64,000 nt of DNA from Aurantiacibacter zhengii (GTDB taxonomy: Bacteria; Pseudomonadota; Alphaproteobacteria; Sphingomonadales; Sphingomonadaceae), in contig NZ_QXFL01000002.1 of assembly GCF_003584125.1 (NCBI RefSeq), forward strand, positions 1-64,000, read 5' to 3'. This document shows positions 50,989 to 61,151 of this stretch, one piece after another (position 1 is the first letter of the stretch; each line of letters opens with the position of its first letter). The notes under the pieces were generated by a model. That model searched no databases and was not told the origin of the DNA. It saw nothing but the letters and a program-made list of their open reading frames with translations. Position numbers and translations under genes: made by a program.

Positions 50989-51436
50989 ACGGCTGTCGCC
51001 GCACTTCACCCTGGCTGAAATGGTTCGGTCGCAAACGGCCGCGCGGCGCGGCATCGCCAATTCGCCGGGCCAGCTGGAAGTCGCCGCGCTCAAGCTGCTG
51101 TGCGAAAAGGTGCTGGAGCCGGTGCGCGCGCACTTCGGCAAGCCGGTGGTGGTATCGAGCGGCTATCGTTCGCCCAGGCTCAACACCGCGATCGGCGGCA
51201 GTACCAGCTCCCAGCATTGCCAGGGCGAGGCGGCCGACTTCACGGTTCCCGGCGAAAGCAACCTGGCCGTGTGCCAGTGGATGGAAGTCAACCTGAATTA
51301 CGACCAGCTGATTTACGAGTTCGGGGAGACGGGCTGGATCCATGCCAGCTTCGACAAGCACCGGATGCGGAACATGGAGCTGCGCGCCGTGCGCGTCGGC
51401 GGCCGGGTGCGTTACCTGCCGGGGCTGGTGGCATGA
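50975..51436 (+). CDS. M15-family peptidoglycan peptidase (endolysin)
   Basis: GGAGG (50964-50968) marks the ATG at 50975 (MDLHERLSPHFTLAEMVRSQ); 153 residues. The M15A zinc peptidase motifs are complete: SSGYRSPRLN, SSQHCQGEAADF with His81 and Asp88, and GETGWIHASF with catalytic Glu118 and His123. It cleaves peptide cross-links in peptidoglycan. There is no signal peptide, so it needs the holin to reach the wall. Confidence 0.9.
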   Translation: MDLHERLSPHFTLAEMVRSQTAARRGIANSPGQLEVAALKLLCEKVLEPVRAHFGKPVVVSSGYRSPRLNTAIGGSTSSQHCQGEAADFTVPGESNLAVCQWMEVNLNYDQLIYEFGETGWIHASFDKHRMRNMELRAVRVGGRVRYLPGLVA

Positions 51437-51807
51437 ACCGCGTCGGGGCTTTCCTGGCCAGCGCACTGGGCCGCGTGGTGATGGTGGCGCTGGTGGTGGG
51501 CCTGGTGCTTGTCACCCTTAACCAGTGCCAGAATGCCCGCAGGGCTGGCCAGCAGGCCAACCTGAACGAAAAGCAGGCCGAGGCGGTGTCTGACAGCGCG
51601 GCCGACGCGATCGGCACCGTGGGCGCTGTGAGCGGCCGCCAGCAGGACAGCGATGATCTAACCAGGAGTAATGCCGATGCGATCGACCAGGCCGAAGGCG
51701 CTAGTGATGCCGTTAATCCCTCTGTGCATGGCGCTGGCCTTGATGGGCTGTGCAGGCGGGCCGCCTATCGAAGCGACCCCAGGTGCGTGCAGCAGCCTGA
51801 TCCCTGA
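51433..51807 (+). CDS. Rz-like inner-membrane spanin
   Basis: 124 residues, overlapping the endolysin by ATGA. An N-terminal membrane helix (VVMVALVVGLVLVTLNQ) is followed by a periplasmic helical stretch rich in Gln/Ala (NARRAGQQANLNEKQAEAV). Together with the overlapping lipoprotein it fits the i-spanin/o-spanin pair that fuses inner and outer membranes in the last step of lysis. Confidence 0.75.
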   Translation: MNRVGAFLASALGRVVMVALVVGLVLVTLNQCQNARRAGQQANLNEKQAEAVSDSAADAIGTVGAVSGRQQDSDDLTRSNADAIDQAEGASDAVNPSVHGAGLDGLCRRAAYRSDPRCVQQPDP

Positions 51808-52012
51808 CGACTGGCGCGAAGGTGTCGAGGGTGCGCCGTTGCCGGTGGAAATGACCGTGGGCGCGTGGATCTCTTTCGGGGATGCGCAGACCGGCCAGCT
51901 GGACAAGGCCAACGATCGTACCGTGTCGACCATCGGCATTATAGAGCGATGCGAAGCGCGCGATCGCGCCGTGATCGAGGCCGCGCGTCGGCCGTGGTGG
52001 AAGATCCTCTAG
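51677..52012 (+). CDS. Rz1-like outer-membrane lipoprotein spanin, overlapping Rz
   Basis: AGGAG (51664-51668) is 8 nt from the ATG at 51677, giving 111 residues. The N-terminus has a basic start (MRSTRPKALV), a hydrophobic core and a lipobox (ALMGCAGG). The first 131 nt lie within the Rz gene in another frame, the classical overlapping spanin arrangement. It is longer than lambda Rz1 and not especially Pro-rich. Confidence 0.75.
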   Translation: MRSTRPKALVMPLIPLCMALALMGCAGGPPIEATPGACSSLIPDDWREGVEGAPLPVEMTVGAWISFGDAQTGQLDKANDRTVSTIGIIERCEARDRAVIEAARRPWWKIL

Positions 52013-52029
52013 GCCCGCCGAGTCGGCCT

Positions 52030-52061
52030 ATGTTGGAATTCCAACATGGACGATGTTGGAA
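52030..52061. promoter_or_regulatory. TGTTGGAA sites near attR (candidate integrase arm sites)
   Basis: ATGTTGGAA and TTCCAACAT form an 18-bp perfect palindrome (52030-52047), and a third ATGTTGGAA lies at 52053-52061. TGTTGGAA also occurs at 11295-11302 next to attL, with TTCCAAC at 11268. Tyrosine recombinases of this size have arm-binding domains, so these may be arm-type sites. Confidence 0.45.
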
Positions 52062-52094
52062 TTACGAGGGCGGCACCGTCCTAAGTGCCTGAAA

Positions 52095-52174
<80 letters not shown>

Positions 52175-52371
52175 GACCGCGACCGCCCTTAGGTTTTACG
52201 CGGAAACGGTGCAAGCACCAATCCATGTCGGCGCGCTGAAAATCGATCCTCCACCGACTTGGCGGGCAATTCCCGGCGAAGGGCGACTACGTATTTCCAC
52301 CTGACGTTACGGGTCCGCAACGGATGCAGAACGGGGAGAATCCCGCCGCTTGGCCAGCCTAGGCAGGCGCC

Positions 52372-52758
52372 ATGCTTGCACTCACAACTGCCATCGCCAT
52401 GACCCTTTCCTGCTCTGTCACCGACGGGGATACCATTCGCTGCGGCGACGAAAGAATCCGGATTACCGGCATCGACGCTCCCGAAACGCGCGCCTGCCGC
52501 CAGGGGAGAACGTGCGTGCCGGGCGACGGACACGCATCCACCCGCGCCATGGAGGCCGCCGTTGAAGGCAAGCGCCTGACAATCGTGCGGCTGGGGCGTG
52601 ATCGCTATGGCCGGACCCTGGGCGTAGTTTATGCCGACGGAGAGAATGTCGCCTGCACGCAGCTTGCCGCCGGACAGGCGTTTTATATCGAGCGGTGGGA
52701 TGATGACGGATTGGTCGCCGCAGATTGCCCGCAAGTCGCGGCGCAGCGCAGGGTCTAG
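52372..52758 (+). CDS. thermonuclease-like (SNase-family) protein
   Basis: 128 residues. CSVTDGDTIRCGDERIRITG and IDAPETRA are the conserved core of staphylococcal-nuclease-like proteins, followed by RDRYGRTLGVVYADGENV. The N-terminus (MLALTTAIAMTLSC) may be a short signal or lipoprotein-like leader. The expected Asp/Arg/Glu catalytic residues seem to be partly present. It is host DNA just outside attR, between the two tRNA genes. Confidence 0.8.
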   Translation: MLALTTAIAMTLSCSVTDGDTIRCGDERIRITGIDAPETRACRQGRTCVPGDGHASTRAMEAAVEGKRLTIVRLGRDRYGRTLGVVYADGENVACTQLAAGQAFYIERWDDDGLVAADCPQVAAQRRV

Positions 52759-52776
52759 ATCGCGAAACACGCAAGG

Positions 52777-52852
52777 TGGTGGGCCCGGCAGGATTCGAAC
52801 CCGCGACCTAGCCGTTATGAGCGGCCAGCTCTAACCGCTGAGCTACAGGCCC
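52777..52852 (-). tRNA. tRNA-Ile2(CAU, lysidine-type)
   Basis: 76 nt on the minus strand. Acceptor GGGCCTG pairs with CGGGCCC, the anticodon loop is CTCATAA (CAT), and CCA is encoded. The D arm and variable region (GGTTAGAGC..., GGTCGC) look like the minor isoleucine tRNA whose C34 is modified to lysidine by TilS, not elongator Met. Confidence 0.85.
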
Positions 52853-52917
52853 ACGTTACCTTGCGTGCAGATGCGCCACTAACCGCCCGCCCGTTTTCGG
52901 GCAAGCGGATAGAAGCT

Positions 52918-54300
52918 TCATTCTCCAGTCTGGATATCATCGGCCTCGTTGGCAAGAATGCCGACCACCTGCGTCCATACTGCCACGTTCTGGCGCAGCT
53001 GTTCGGGGTCCACCATAGCCAGCGTATCGTCGGGCGTGTGGTGCAGTTCGAAATAGCGGGTGCCATCCTGCTGCAGGTCGATGATCGCCCCGCCCTGGTC
53101 GCGCGAGATGTTGATGTCCGCACCGCCGGTGGCGACACTGGTGGAATTGGCTACGCCGAAGCGTACCACCGACTGGGCCAGCCGGGCATGCAGGTTCGGA
53201 TTGCTCTCGCGGAAATTGCTTTCGAAGCGCCAGATCCGGTCGGCCCCGAAATCGCTTTCCAGGCCCACGGCAATCGGCTCGTCGATATGCGCAGCGCTGT
53301 AGGCTTCGCTGCCCCACAGGCCCGTTTCCTCCGCCCCTGCCATCAGTACGCGGATCGTGCGCAGCGGCTGGCCGGCCTCGGCCACGTTGAGCGCGGCGGC
53401 AGCAACGATGCCGCATCCAGCCGCATCGTCGATGGCGCCGGTACCCAGGTCCCAGCTATCGAGATGACAGGCGACCAGCACGGGAGGGAGCGACGGGTCA
53501 CGACCCGCGATCTCGCCCACCACGTTGCCGCTGGTCGTCTCTCCCAGCCATTGCGGGGTGAGCGTGAGGTGCATCATGATCGGCTGGCCATCGGCGCGCG
53601 CGAACATGCGTTCCAGGTTGTCCGCATCGGGGTTCGACAGCGCGCCCGCCGGGGTTGGCTCCACGCCTTCTGCGAAGGTCGTGCCGCCCGTGTGCGGGGT
53701 GCGGTGACGCTCCGTGCCGATGGACCGGATTACGGTTGCTACGGCACCCTTACTGGCGGCAACGCTCGGCCCGGTCCAACGCGCGGGACCGGCAAAGCCG
53801 TAACCGGAACCGTCCTGCGTCGGGCGCATGTCATGGCTGATGAAGGCGATCTTTCCGGCAAGGCTTCCGCCCGGCGCGGCCACCAGGTCGGCATAGGTCG
53901 GGAAATAGACCACCTCTGCGGTGATACCCTCGGCCCCGGTGGAGGCGGTGTTACCCAGTGCGGTGATGTACATGGGCTGGGCGAAGGGTGCGGTAATGCG
54001 CGCCTCTTCCTCGCCGCGCACCCAGGTGCGCATGGTGAACGGCTCATCCGCCACATTGTCGAAGCCGTGAGCGTTCAGCCAGTCCACCGCCCATTGCCGG
54101 CCGCGCGCCTCGTCCGGCGTTCCGGCCTGTCTCGGCCCTACTTCCGTGGTGATTCCCTCAAGGAAATCCCACGCCGCAGTATCGTGATCCAGCGCGTGAT
54201 CGGCCTGGCCGGCGACGGAATTTTCGTGATGGTTGGCCTGTGCGGCTGCGGGCAGGACAAGCGAGGCAGCGGCGACGGCCGCAAGTAGATGTTTTTGCAT
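52918..54300 (-). CDS. exported M28-family metallopeptidase
   Basis: 460 residues with a signal peptide (MQKHLLAAVAAASLVLPAAA). A PA-like insert (about 130-230) precedes the M28 catalytic part: ACHLDSWDLGTGAIDDAAGC supplies zinc-binding His and Asp, and MAGAEETGLWGSEAY the catalytic and zinc-binding glutamates. Such enzymes act as periplasmic amino- or carboxypeptidases with two zinc ions. It may pair functionally with the S9 peptidase at 4207 in peptide use. Confidence 0.9.
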   Translation of the reverse strand: MQKHLLAAVAAASLVLPAAAQANHHENSVAGQADHALDHDTAAWDFLEGITTEVGPRQAGTPDEARGRQWAVDWLNAHGFDNVADEPFTMRTWVRGEEEARITAPFAQPMYITALGNTASTGAEGITAEVVYFPTYADLVAAPGGSLAGKIAFISHDMRPTQDGSGYGFAGPARWTGPSVAASKGAVATVIRSIGTERHRTPHTGGTTFAEGVEPTPAGALSNPDADNLERMFARADGQPIMMHLTLTPQWLGETTSGNVVGEIAGRDPSLPPVLVACHLDSWDLGTGAIDDAAGCGIVAAAALNVAEAGQPLRTIRVLMAGAEETGLWGSEAYSAAHIDEPIAVGLESDFGADRIWRFESNFRESNPNLHARLAQSVVRFGVANSTSVATGGADINISRDQGGAIIDLQQDGTRYFELHHTPDDTLAMVDPEQLRQNVAVWTQVVGILANEADDIQTGE

Positions 54301-54339
54301 GGCCGTTCAGCTAACGCCAAGAAGCGTCCTTGCCAAGTT

Positions 54340-54837
54340 TTACCAGAAACGACTTCCCGGCACGCCCTTGAACGGCCCCGCAACCTTGCTGGTGATCCAG
54401 CCGCCGTAAAATTCGCCGGGCTGCGGTTTCACGTCCTCGCCATCGACGCGGCAACGGTCGAAAGGCGCGGCATAGAAGGCGACGAAGTTCGTCAGTATGG
54501 CGAAGGACGCGGTGGGACTGGGATAGGACCAGCCGACCCTCTCCAGCACGTCGTCGTCCACCACAACGTCCCAGTACTTGGCAGCACCTTTCCATTCGCA
54601 GAAGGACGTTCCGCCAGCCCGGCGCAGCACGCCATCGGCAATGTCGGCAGGCGGGATGTAATAGTTGGGCGGATGGCTGGTCTCCAGCACCCGCACCGCA
54701 TTGCGCGTATCGACGATCACGCGGCCCCCGTGCTCGATCACGATGTGCGCGTCGGTCGGCTCGGCTATGGCCGGGCGGGGAAAGTCCCACACGCTTTCCT
54801 GGCCGGGTTCGACGGGGTCTGGCTCGGGATGTCTCAT
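54340..54837 (-). CDS. DUF427 family protein
   Basis: 165 residues. The family signature is visible: VIEHGGRVIVDTRNAVRVLE, TSHPPNYYIPPADI, CEWKGAAKYWDV, and AFYAAPFDRCRVDGEDVKPQ then FYGGWITSKVAGPFKG. DUF427 proteins are small beta-barrels of unproven role. The start overlaps the previous stop by 4 nt (ATGA). Confidence 0.88.
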   Translation of the reverse strand: MRHPEPDPVEPGQESVWDFPRPAIAEPTDAHIVIEHGGRVIVDTRNAVRVLETSHPPNYYIPPADIADGVLRRAGGTSFCEWKGAAKYWDVVVDDDVLERVGWSYPSPTASFAILTNFVAFYAAPFDRCRVDGEDVKPQPGEFYGGWITSKVAGPFKGVPGSRFW

Positions 54838-55199
54838 ACGGCGTCCTTTCGGGCGAAATGGCGTTGCAGGCGCGGACGGACGCGCAAAAACTGGCGATAG
54901 AGCCGCTCAATCAGCCAGAGGACCGGCGGCAGCCGCGCAGCCTCTCCGAAAGGTCTCAGCAGCGGAATTGCACGCCACATTGCCGCGAAAGCCGCCGCCC
55001 CGCTCAAGAGGCGGCCTTTCTCGCGGGCGTGAAAGCGCGCCAGCAACTCGCCTTGCGACAGCGGACAGCTATCCGGCTCGCCATAGTTCACATCGATGAA
55101 TTCGATGGCCCCGCGCCGGTCCAGTCTGCGCAGGCCGCGAATTTCACGCTTACACAGCGGACAGGCGCCATCGTACCACACCGTAACATCAGGCGCCAT
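54834..55199 (-). CDS. DCC-family (DUF393) thiol-disulfide oxidoreductase-like protein
   Basis: 121 residues. VWYDGACPLCKREIRGLRRL carries the CPLC redox motif after the YDG signature, and the second half (SGAAAFAAMWRAIPLLRPFG) is typical of the family. It is thioredoxin-like by prediction. It lies in a tightly overlapped minus-strand operon with the FAD oxidoreductase (11-nt overlap) and DUF427. Confidence 0.88.
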   Translation of the reverse strand: MAPDVTVWYDGACPLCKREIRGLRRLDRRGAIEFIDVNYGEPDSCPLSQGELLARFHAREKGRLLSGAAAFAAMWRAIPLLRPFGEAARLPPVLWLIERLYRQFLRVRPRLQRHFARKDAV

Positions 55200-56124
55200 C
55201 GATCACCCTTTGGGCCAGTTCCCAGCCCGACAGGTAGGCATTCTCCACGCGCGGGCCCAGCAGCCAGTCGCCGCACGCCCCGATGTGCCTGCTCGCATCC
55301 CACAGCGCGCCCTCGCCCGCATTGCCGCACATGGCATAGCGCCAGCGGTGGGCATCGACGTGGCGCACGCGGGGCAGAGAGCCGCCCGCTTCCTTGCGCA
55401 ATTGATCAAGCAGCAGGGTGATGACCGGAGCGGCGTGCTCTTCCAAATGCTGGCGGGACCATTCGCTCGATGCCTGTACCACCCAGCATTCCCCGTCGCC
55501 GCGCCCGGGTTTGGAACTGTTGCGCGCCGCCCAGCCGATTGCTCCTGCGCTGCGAAGGGTATCGGGCAGGTCGGGCCGGTCGCGGAATGTCACCATCAGG
55601 GTCCAGCAGGGATCCGAAACGGTCTGCCCGGCCAGCGCGGCCATGTCCGGCGCACTGCCGGCGAGCAATGGGGTCACCTGCTCAGCCGGCACGGCAGAGA
55701 TGACCGCGTCGAAGATCGTGCGCGGCACGTCGGGGCCGACCAGCTTCCATCCCGTGCCCACGGCGCGCACCGTTTCGACACGGGTACCGAATGAAACGTT
55801 AGCCGCCGCCGCCATCGCCCGGATCGGCGCGTTCATCGCGGGCGTGCCGACCCAGGCGCCGTCCTTCGCGGCAGGCCATGGCGCAACCATGCCATCGGCG
55901 TGCCACGCCTCCACCTGTCTGCGAAACCGATCATCGTGCGCGGTGAAAAACTGCGCTCCATGATCGAACCGCAGGGTGTGACCATTCGCCTCGGCCCGGC
56001 GGGAAGACATGCGCCCGCCCGGCCCGCGTCCCTTGTCGAACACCTCGACGGTATGGCCGGAGTCCGTCAAGCGGCGCGCGCACGTAAGGCCAGCCATACC
56101 GGCGCCAATGATCGCAATGTCCAT
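55189..56124 (-). CDS. FAD-dependent NAD(P)-binding amine-oxidase-like oxidoreductase
   Basis: 311 residues. The N-terminal dinucleotide fold MDIAIIGAGMAGLTCARRLT is followed by VEVFDKGRGPGGRMSSRRAE, as in the small renalase-like FAD proteins of bacteria. HGAQFFTAHD and a C-terminal GDWLLGPRVENAYLSGWELA close the FAD site. The substrate is unknown. It is the first gene of the three-gene operon. Confidence 0.88.
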   Translation of the reverse strand: MDIAIIGAGMAGLTCARRLTDSGHTVEVFDKGRGPGGRMSSRRAEANGHTLRFDHGAQFFTAHDDRFRRQVEAWHADGMVAPWPAAKDGAWVGTPAMNAPIRAMAAAANVSFGTRVETVRAVGTGWKLVGPDVPRTIFDAVISAVPAEQVTPLLAGSAPDMAALAGQTVSDPCWTLMVTFRDRPDLPDTLRSAGAIGWAARNSSKPGRGDGECWVVQASSEWSRQHLEEHAAPVITLLLDQLRKEAGGSLPRVRHVDAHRWRYAMCGNAGEGALWDASRHIGACGDWLLGPRVENAYLSGWELAQRVIDGA

Positions 56125-56174
56125 GAAAGGTCATTTGGGCGCGCGGCGCCAAGCGACCAATACCGGATTTCGGC

Positions 56175-57398
56175 CTAGGCCGCTGCAATGCGGGGCATGG
56201 TTTGCACTGTGCTGTCGCCCTCACCATCGCCGTTGGGCCGATCCGCCTGCCCGGCCTCGCCCTCGCTGGCGACGCGGTTGCGGCCGCCGTTCTTGGCACG
56301 GTAGAGTTCAGCGTCGGCGCGGGCGAACATCGTGTGGTAACTTTCCCGCCCCTGCCGCTGCACCACGCCAAAGCTGGCGGTAAGGCAAATTCCTTCGCCC
56401 AGTGCCGGATGCACCAGATGCGAGAACGTCAGGCGCACACGTTCTGCCAGGCGCGCCGCAGCATCGCCCCTGCAATCCCATACAAGCACGCAGAACTCCT
56501 CCCCGCCCACGCGCCCGGCGAGATCTTCTTCGCGGATCATGCTGCCAAGCAGCTCCCCGAAAGCAGCAATGGCGCTGTCGCCTGCCTGGTGCCCCCACAG
56601 GTCGTTGACCTGCTTGAAGTGGTCGATATCGGCCACCACCATGCACACCGGCACCCCGTCGTGCGCTGCCGTGGCCAGTCGTCTGTCGGCTTCCTTCTCG
56701 AACGCGTGCCGGATCCGGAGGCCGGTCATGGAATCGAAACTGCCGCGCTCGCGCACGTTGCGCACCAGGTCGTGGAAACTCGCGCCAAGCAGGACCATGG
56801 CCATGCCCAGCGCCTTCACCGTCAGCACAAGGTTGATGACGGAATAGTAGATCGACTGGCGATATTCCGCCACGGGGATCGCCCCTTCGGCAAGCAGCGT
56901 CAGGCTGGGCCGCAGGAGGAAGTCTGCCGCGTTGATAGCCAGCGCCGCGATGATGAGCCGGTCGATCCATTCACGGCGGGTGGAGCCGAGCAGGGTCACC
57001 GTACCGATCACGAACATCACGCCATATCCGGTGTTCACGATAACCAGCCGCGGTCCGGCATCCTGCGACAGCACCACCGCGGCCACCAGCGCCAGCGCCG
57101 CGGCGCCATAGGTCATGCCGAGCGCCGGCAGGCTTACCGCCACGCCGATACGGTCGCACACGCCCCAGATCAGGCAGCCCGAAGCCAGCGCGTAAAACAG
57201 CTGCGTCGCGTGGAAGAGAAACGGGGAATCGGTAGGGAAAAGATGCGTGATGCCGAAGCCGAGGCCGAAGAAAAAATAGCCGAACGCAAAGGCCAGGACA
57301 TGGCGGCCGACACCCCCGCGCTGCCACAGCAGCAGCAGCGTCGTCATGAAGACGATCGCCGTCAGCGGCGTGGTCAGCCCGAGAATCTGTTCGCGCAT
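56175..57398 (-). CDS. membrane diguanylate cyclase (GGDEF protein)
   Basis: 407 residues. Six or seven hydrophobic segments occupy about 1-215, then the cyclase domain: FDSMTGLRIRHAFEKEADRR, VADIDHFKQVNDLWGHQAGD and the active-site GGEEF at 298-302. The product-inhibition site RxxD (REED, 289-292) sits exactly five residues before it. It makes cyclic-di-GMP, probably controlling motility or surface attachment. No EAL domain is present. Confidence 0.93.
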   Translation of the reverse strand: MREQILGLTTPLTAIVFMTTLLLLWQRGGVGRHVLAFAFGYFFFGLGFGITHLFPTDSPFLFHATQLFYALASGCLIWGVCDRIGVAVSLPALGMTYGAAALALVAAVVLSQDAGPRLVIVNTGYGVMFVIGTVTLLGSTRREWIDRLIIAALAINAADFLLRPSLTLLAEGAIPVAEYRQSIYYSVINLVLTVKALGMAMVLLGASFHDLVRNVRERGSFDSMTGLRIRHAFEKEADRRLATAAHDGVPVCMVVADIDHFKQVNDLWGHQAGDSAIAAFGELLGSMIREEDLAGRVGGEEFCVLVWDCRGDAAARLAERVRLTFSHLVHPALGEGICLTASFGVVQRQGRESYHTMFARADAELYRAKNGGRNRVASEGEAGQADRPNGDGEGDSTVQTMPRIAAA

Positions 57399-57643
57399 GT
57401 GGTACCTTTTCTCCCCGTGCCCGCACTAGGAATAAAAGGTAAATGCACCGCTAAAACATTGCCCGTTTGGCCTAATCTTTCAGGCTGAAGGACAAACGGG
57501 CCTTTCTTCGGCGTCCCGTGCAATGCGGCCATAGAGGCCGCTGGCAACGCCGCCATTCCTCTGGACGCTTGCCCAGAGCAGGCCAAACCCCTATCTGCGC
57601 GACAAATCCAATCCATATCCAGATTCCGCGACAAGGACCGAAA

Positions 57644-59317
<1,674 letters not shown>

Positions 59318-59323
59318 GATTCT

Positions 59324-59347
59324 GGCGGGGAGGCTGCCCTCCCCGCC
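59324..59347. terminator. hairpin between convergent ettA and amidohydrolase genes
   Basis: GGCGGGGAGG (59324-59333) and CCTCCCCGCC (59338-59347) form a perfect 10-bp stem with a 4-nt loop, between the two stop codons. There is no T-run in either direction, so it is a probable but imperfect bidirectional terminator. Confidence 0.5.
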
Positions 59348-59349
59348 CC

Positions 59350-60228
59350 CTAGTCTTCGAGGCGCAGAAACCGCGCTGCATTATCGTGCAGGATCGCTCG
59401 CTTCTGATCGTCCGTCAGCCACGCGATCTGGTCCATCCGGGCGATGATCTCGTCGGAAAAGTAGTTGTCGGTGCCGAACATCACCCGGTCTCCGAATCCG
59501 GCATCGAACAGGCGACGAAGTTCGTCTGAATAGACTTCCAGCGGGTGCGTGGCGTTCGTCACCGACAGGTCGACGTAGACATTTGGGTAATCGGCCAGCA
59601 GGGCCATCGTTTCCTGGGTGTAGGGTTCGATACCTTCCATCCCCACACCTGCGCCGACGTGCTGGAGCCATACGCGTAATCCGGGATACTTCTCCAGGAC
59701 AGGCCGAAGCGTGGCAGGATTGCCCGCCGCCGGATCGTAGTTCAGGTGCATTCCCGGCTCGTGCGCGAAGACCGGAGGTCCTTTGCCTATATGTATCCCA
59801 ACCGGGATATCGTATCGGTGTGCCAGCGCCAGATACGGATCGTAGCGCGGATTACCGATCTGCCATCCGCTGTAGAATGGCGGCATTTCATGCAGAGCCT
59901 GCACGCGACCTGAAGCGATCTGCTCTTCCAGCCATCCGATGTCCGGCCAGCCCTCATCCTCCGGGAAGCATTCGTAGATGGGCTCTGCCGCATTTCGACC
60001 GCAGCCAACCGGAACACCGATTATGAAGCGCTCGTCCTCCAGCCAGCGATCGATCTGGTCGTAGTCCTTCACTTCGATCACCGCGCGACTGACTGGGCGC
60101 CGATCCAGGTTTTCCATCACCCGATCGAAAGAATCGTCGGCATTCATCCCCGGATAGATGGCATGGTGGTGCACATCGATGATCGGCACGGCAACTGCGG
60201 CCGTGGCAAGCGCAAGCAGGACTGACAT
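59350..60228 (-). CDS. exported amidohydrolase family protein
   Basis: 292 residues with a short hydrophobic leader (MSVLLALATAAVAVP). Metal-binding motifs of the amidohydrolase-2 type are present: IIDVHHHAIYPG (HxH-like), VGIHIGKG, WLQHVGAGVG and MFGTDNYFSDE. These TIM-barrel enzymes hydrolyse or decarboxylate cyclic substrates; the substrate here cannot be told. A periplasmic location is inferred from the leader. Confidence 0.83.
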   Translation of the reverse strand: MSVLLALATAAVAVPIIDVHHHAIYPGMNADDSFDRVMENLDRRPVSRAVIEVKDYDQIDRWLEDERFIIGVPVGCGRNAAEPIYECFPEDEGWPDIGWLEEQIASGRVQALHEMPPFYSGWQIGNPRYDPYLALAHRYDIPVGIHIGKGPPVFAHEPGMHLNYDPAAGNPATLRPVLEKYPGLRVWLQHVGAGVGMEGIEPYTQETMALLADYPNVYVDLSVTNATHPLEVYSDELRRLFDAGFGDRVMFGTDNYFSDEIIARMDQIAWLTDDQKRAILHDNAARFLRLED

Positions 60229-60266
60229 GGCTTGTGATTATGTCCTGATCGCTGCAACTTGCAACC

Positions 60267-60542
60267 ATGTCAGATCAGTCAGCTTCCCACCTCATCATCC
60301 ACGGCCGCGTGCAGGGCGTGTTCTACCGGGACTGGACCGTTTCGACGGCGCAGGAACTGGGCGTGAGCGGCTGGGTGCGCAACCTGCCCGATGGCACGGT
60401 GGAAGCGCACCTCGAGGGGGAGCGTGACGCCATCGAGGCGATGATCGGCAGGATGCAGGACGGACCGCCCGCCGCGAAGGTCGAGCGGATCGAGCGGGCC
60501 GAGGCCGAGGCACAGGGATGCGAGCATTTCCGGCGACGGTGA
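60267..60542 (+). CDS. acyP: acylphosphatase
   Basis: 91 residues, standard size. HGRVQGVFYRDWT holds the phosphate-binding loop with the catalytic Arg, and GWVRNLPDGTVEA the catalytic Asn. It hydrolyses acyl phosphates such as 1,3-bisphosphoglycerate and carbamoyl phosphate. It is divergent from the amidohydrolase, 38 bp away. Confidence 0.94.
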   Translation: MSDQSASHLIIHGRVQGVFYRDWTVSTAQELGVSGWVRNLPDGTVEAHLEGERDAIEAMIGRMQDGPPAAKVERIERAEAEAQGCEHFRRR

Positions 60543-60605
60543 CCACCGGCCACCTTGAGAAATGTTGAAAACGGAAACACCGCGCCTGCCGGCCGTTGCA
60601 TTTTC

Positions 60606-61115
60606 ATGTCCGGACAGAAGAAACACAGTAATCACATCTGGGCTGCGGGCACGTTCGTCGTGCTCTGCCTTATCGGATTCGGCGCGCGGCAGGCCATCGG
60701 CACGATCTATTCGTCCGCCGAAGCCACACTGCTGATAGAGGCGCTCAGCCGCGCCGGTCTCTACCTGGGTTCGGCCATCGTTACCGCGTCGGCCACCACC
60801 CTGGCCCTGATGCTGACCATGATCGGCATGATGCGGCGGATGGATAGCGATTTCGGCGATACGACCTACCGCGGGGTGGAACTGATCGCGCGGCTATCCA
60901 CAGTGTCGCTGATGCTTGGGCTGGTCGTACTCCTCGCCTTCACCCTGCCGGTGGGGGAGTTTCAGGAACTGCCTGCCGCATGGTTCGACAACCTCTACAA
61001 CGTGCTGTTTGCGGCCTGCGTCATCATGGTCGGCCTGATCGCGGCCACCGTTACCGTGCTATACCGCACGTTGCGGCAGATCATCGCCACGATCACGCCG
61101 GGTGACGACGTTTAG
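60606..61115 (+). CDS. small integral membrane protein
   Basis: The ATG at 60606 (MSGQKKHSNHIWAAGTFVVL) gives 169 residues; an earlier in-frame ATG adds an unlikely polar leader. Four hydrophobic segments are predicted (about 11-30, 55-80, 95-117, 133-155). The segment FGDTTYRGVELIARLSTVSL lies in a loop and helix region. It is not recognised; similar four-helix proteins are common in Sphingomonadales. Confidence 0.7.
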   Translation: MSGQKKHSNHIWAAGTFVVLCLIGFGARQAIGTIYSSAEATLLIEALSRAGLYLGSAIVTASATTLALMLTMIGMMRRMDSDFGDTTYRGVELIARLSTVSLMLGLVVLLAFTLPVGEFQELPAAWFDNLYNVLFAACVIMVGLIAATVTVLYRTLRQIIATITPGDDV

Positions 61116-61151
61116 GACAGACTTCCCTGCTGCCTCGAGGCGGTTGCCGGA

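Noticed and set aside
52777-52852. Annotation as elongator tRNA-Met
   Set aside because: The anticodon is CAU, but the D arm and GGTCGC variable/T region look like tRNA-Ile2, so the lysidine-type isoleucine tRNA is preferred.
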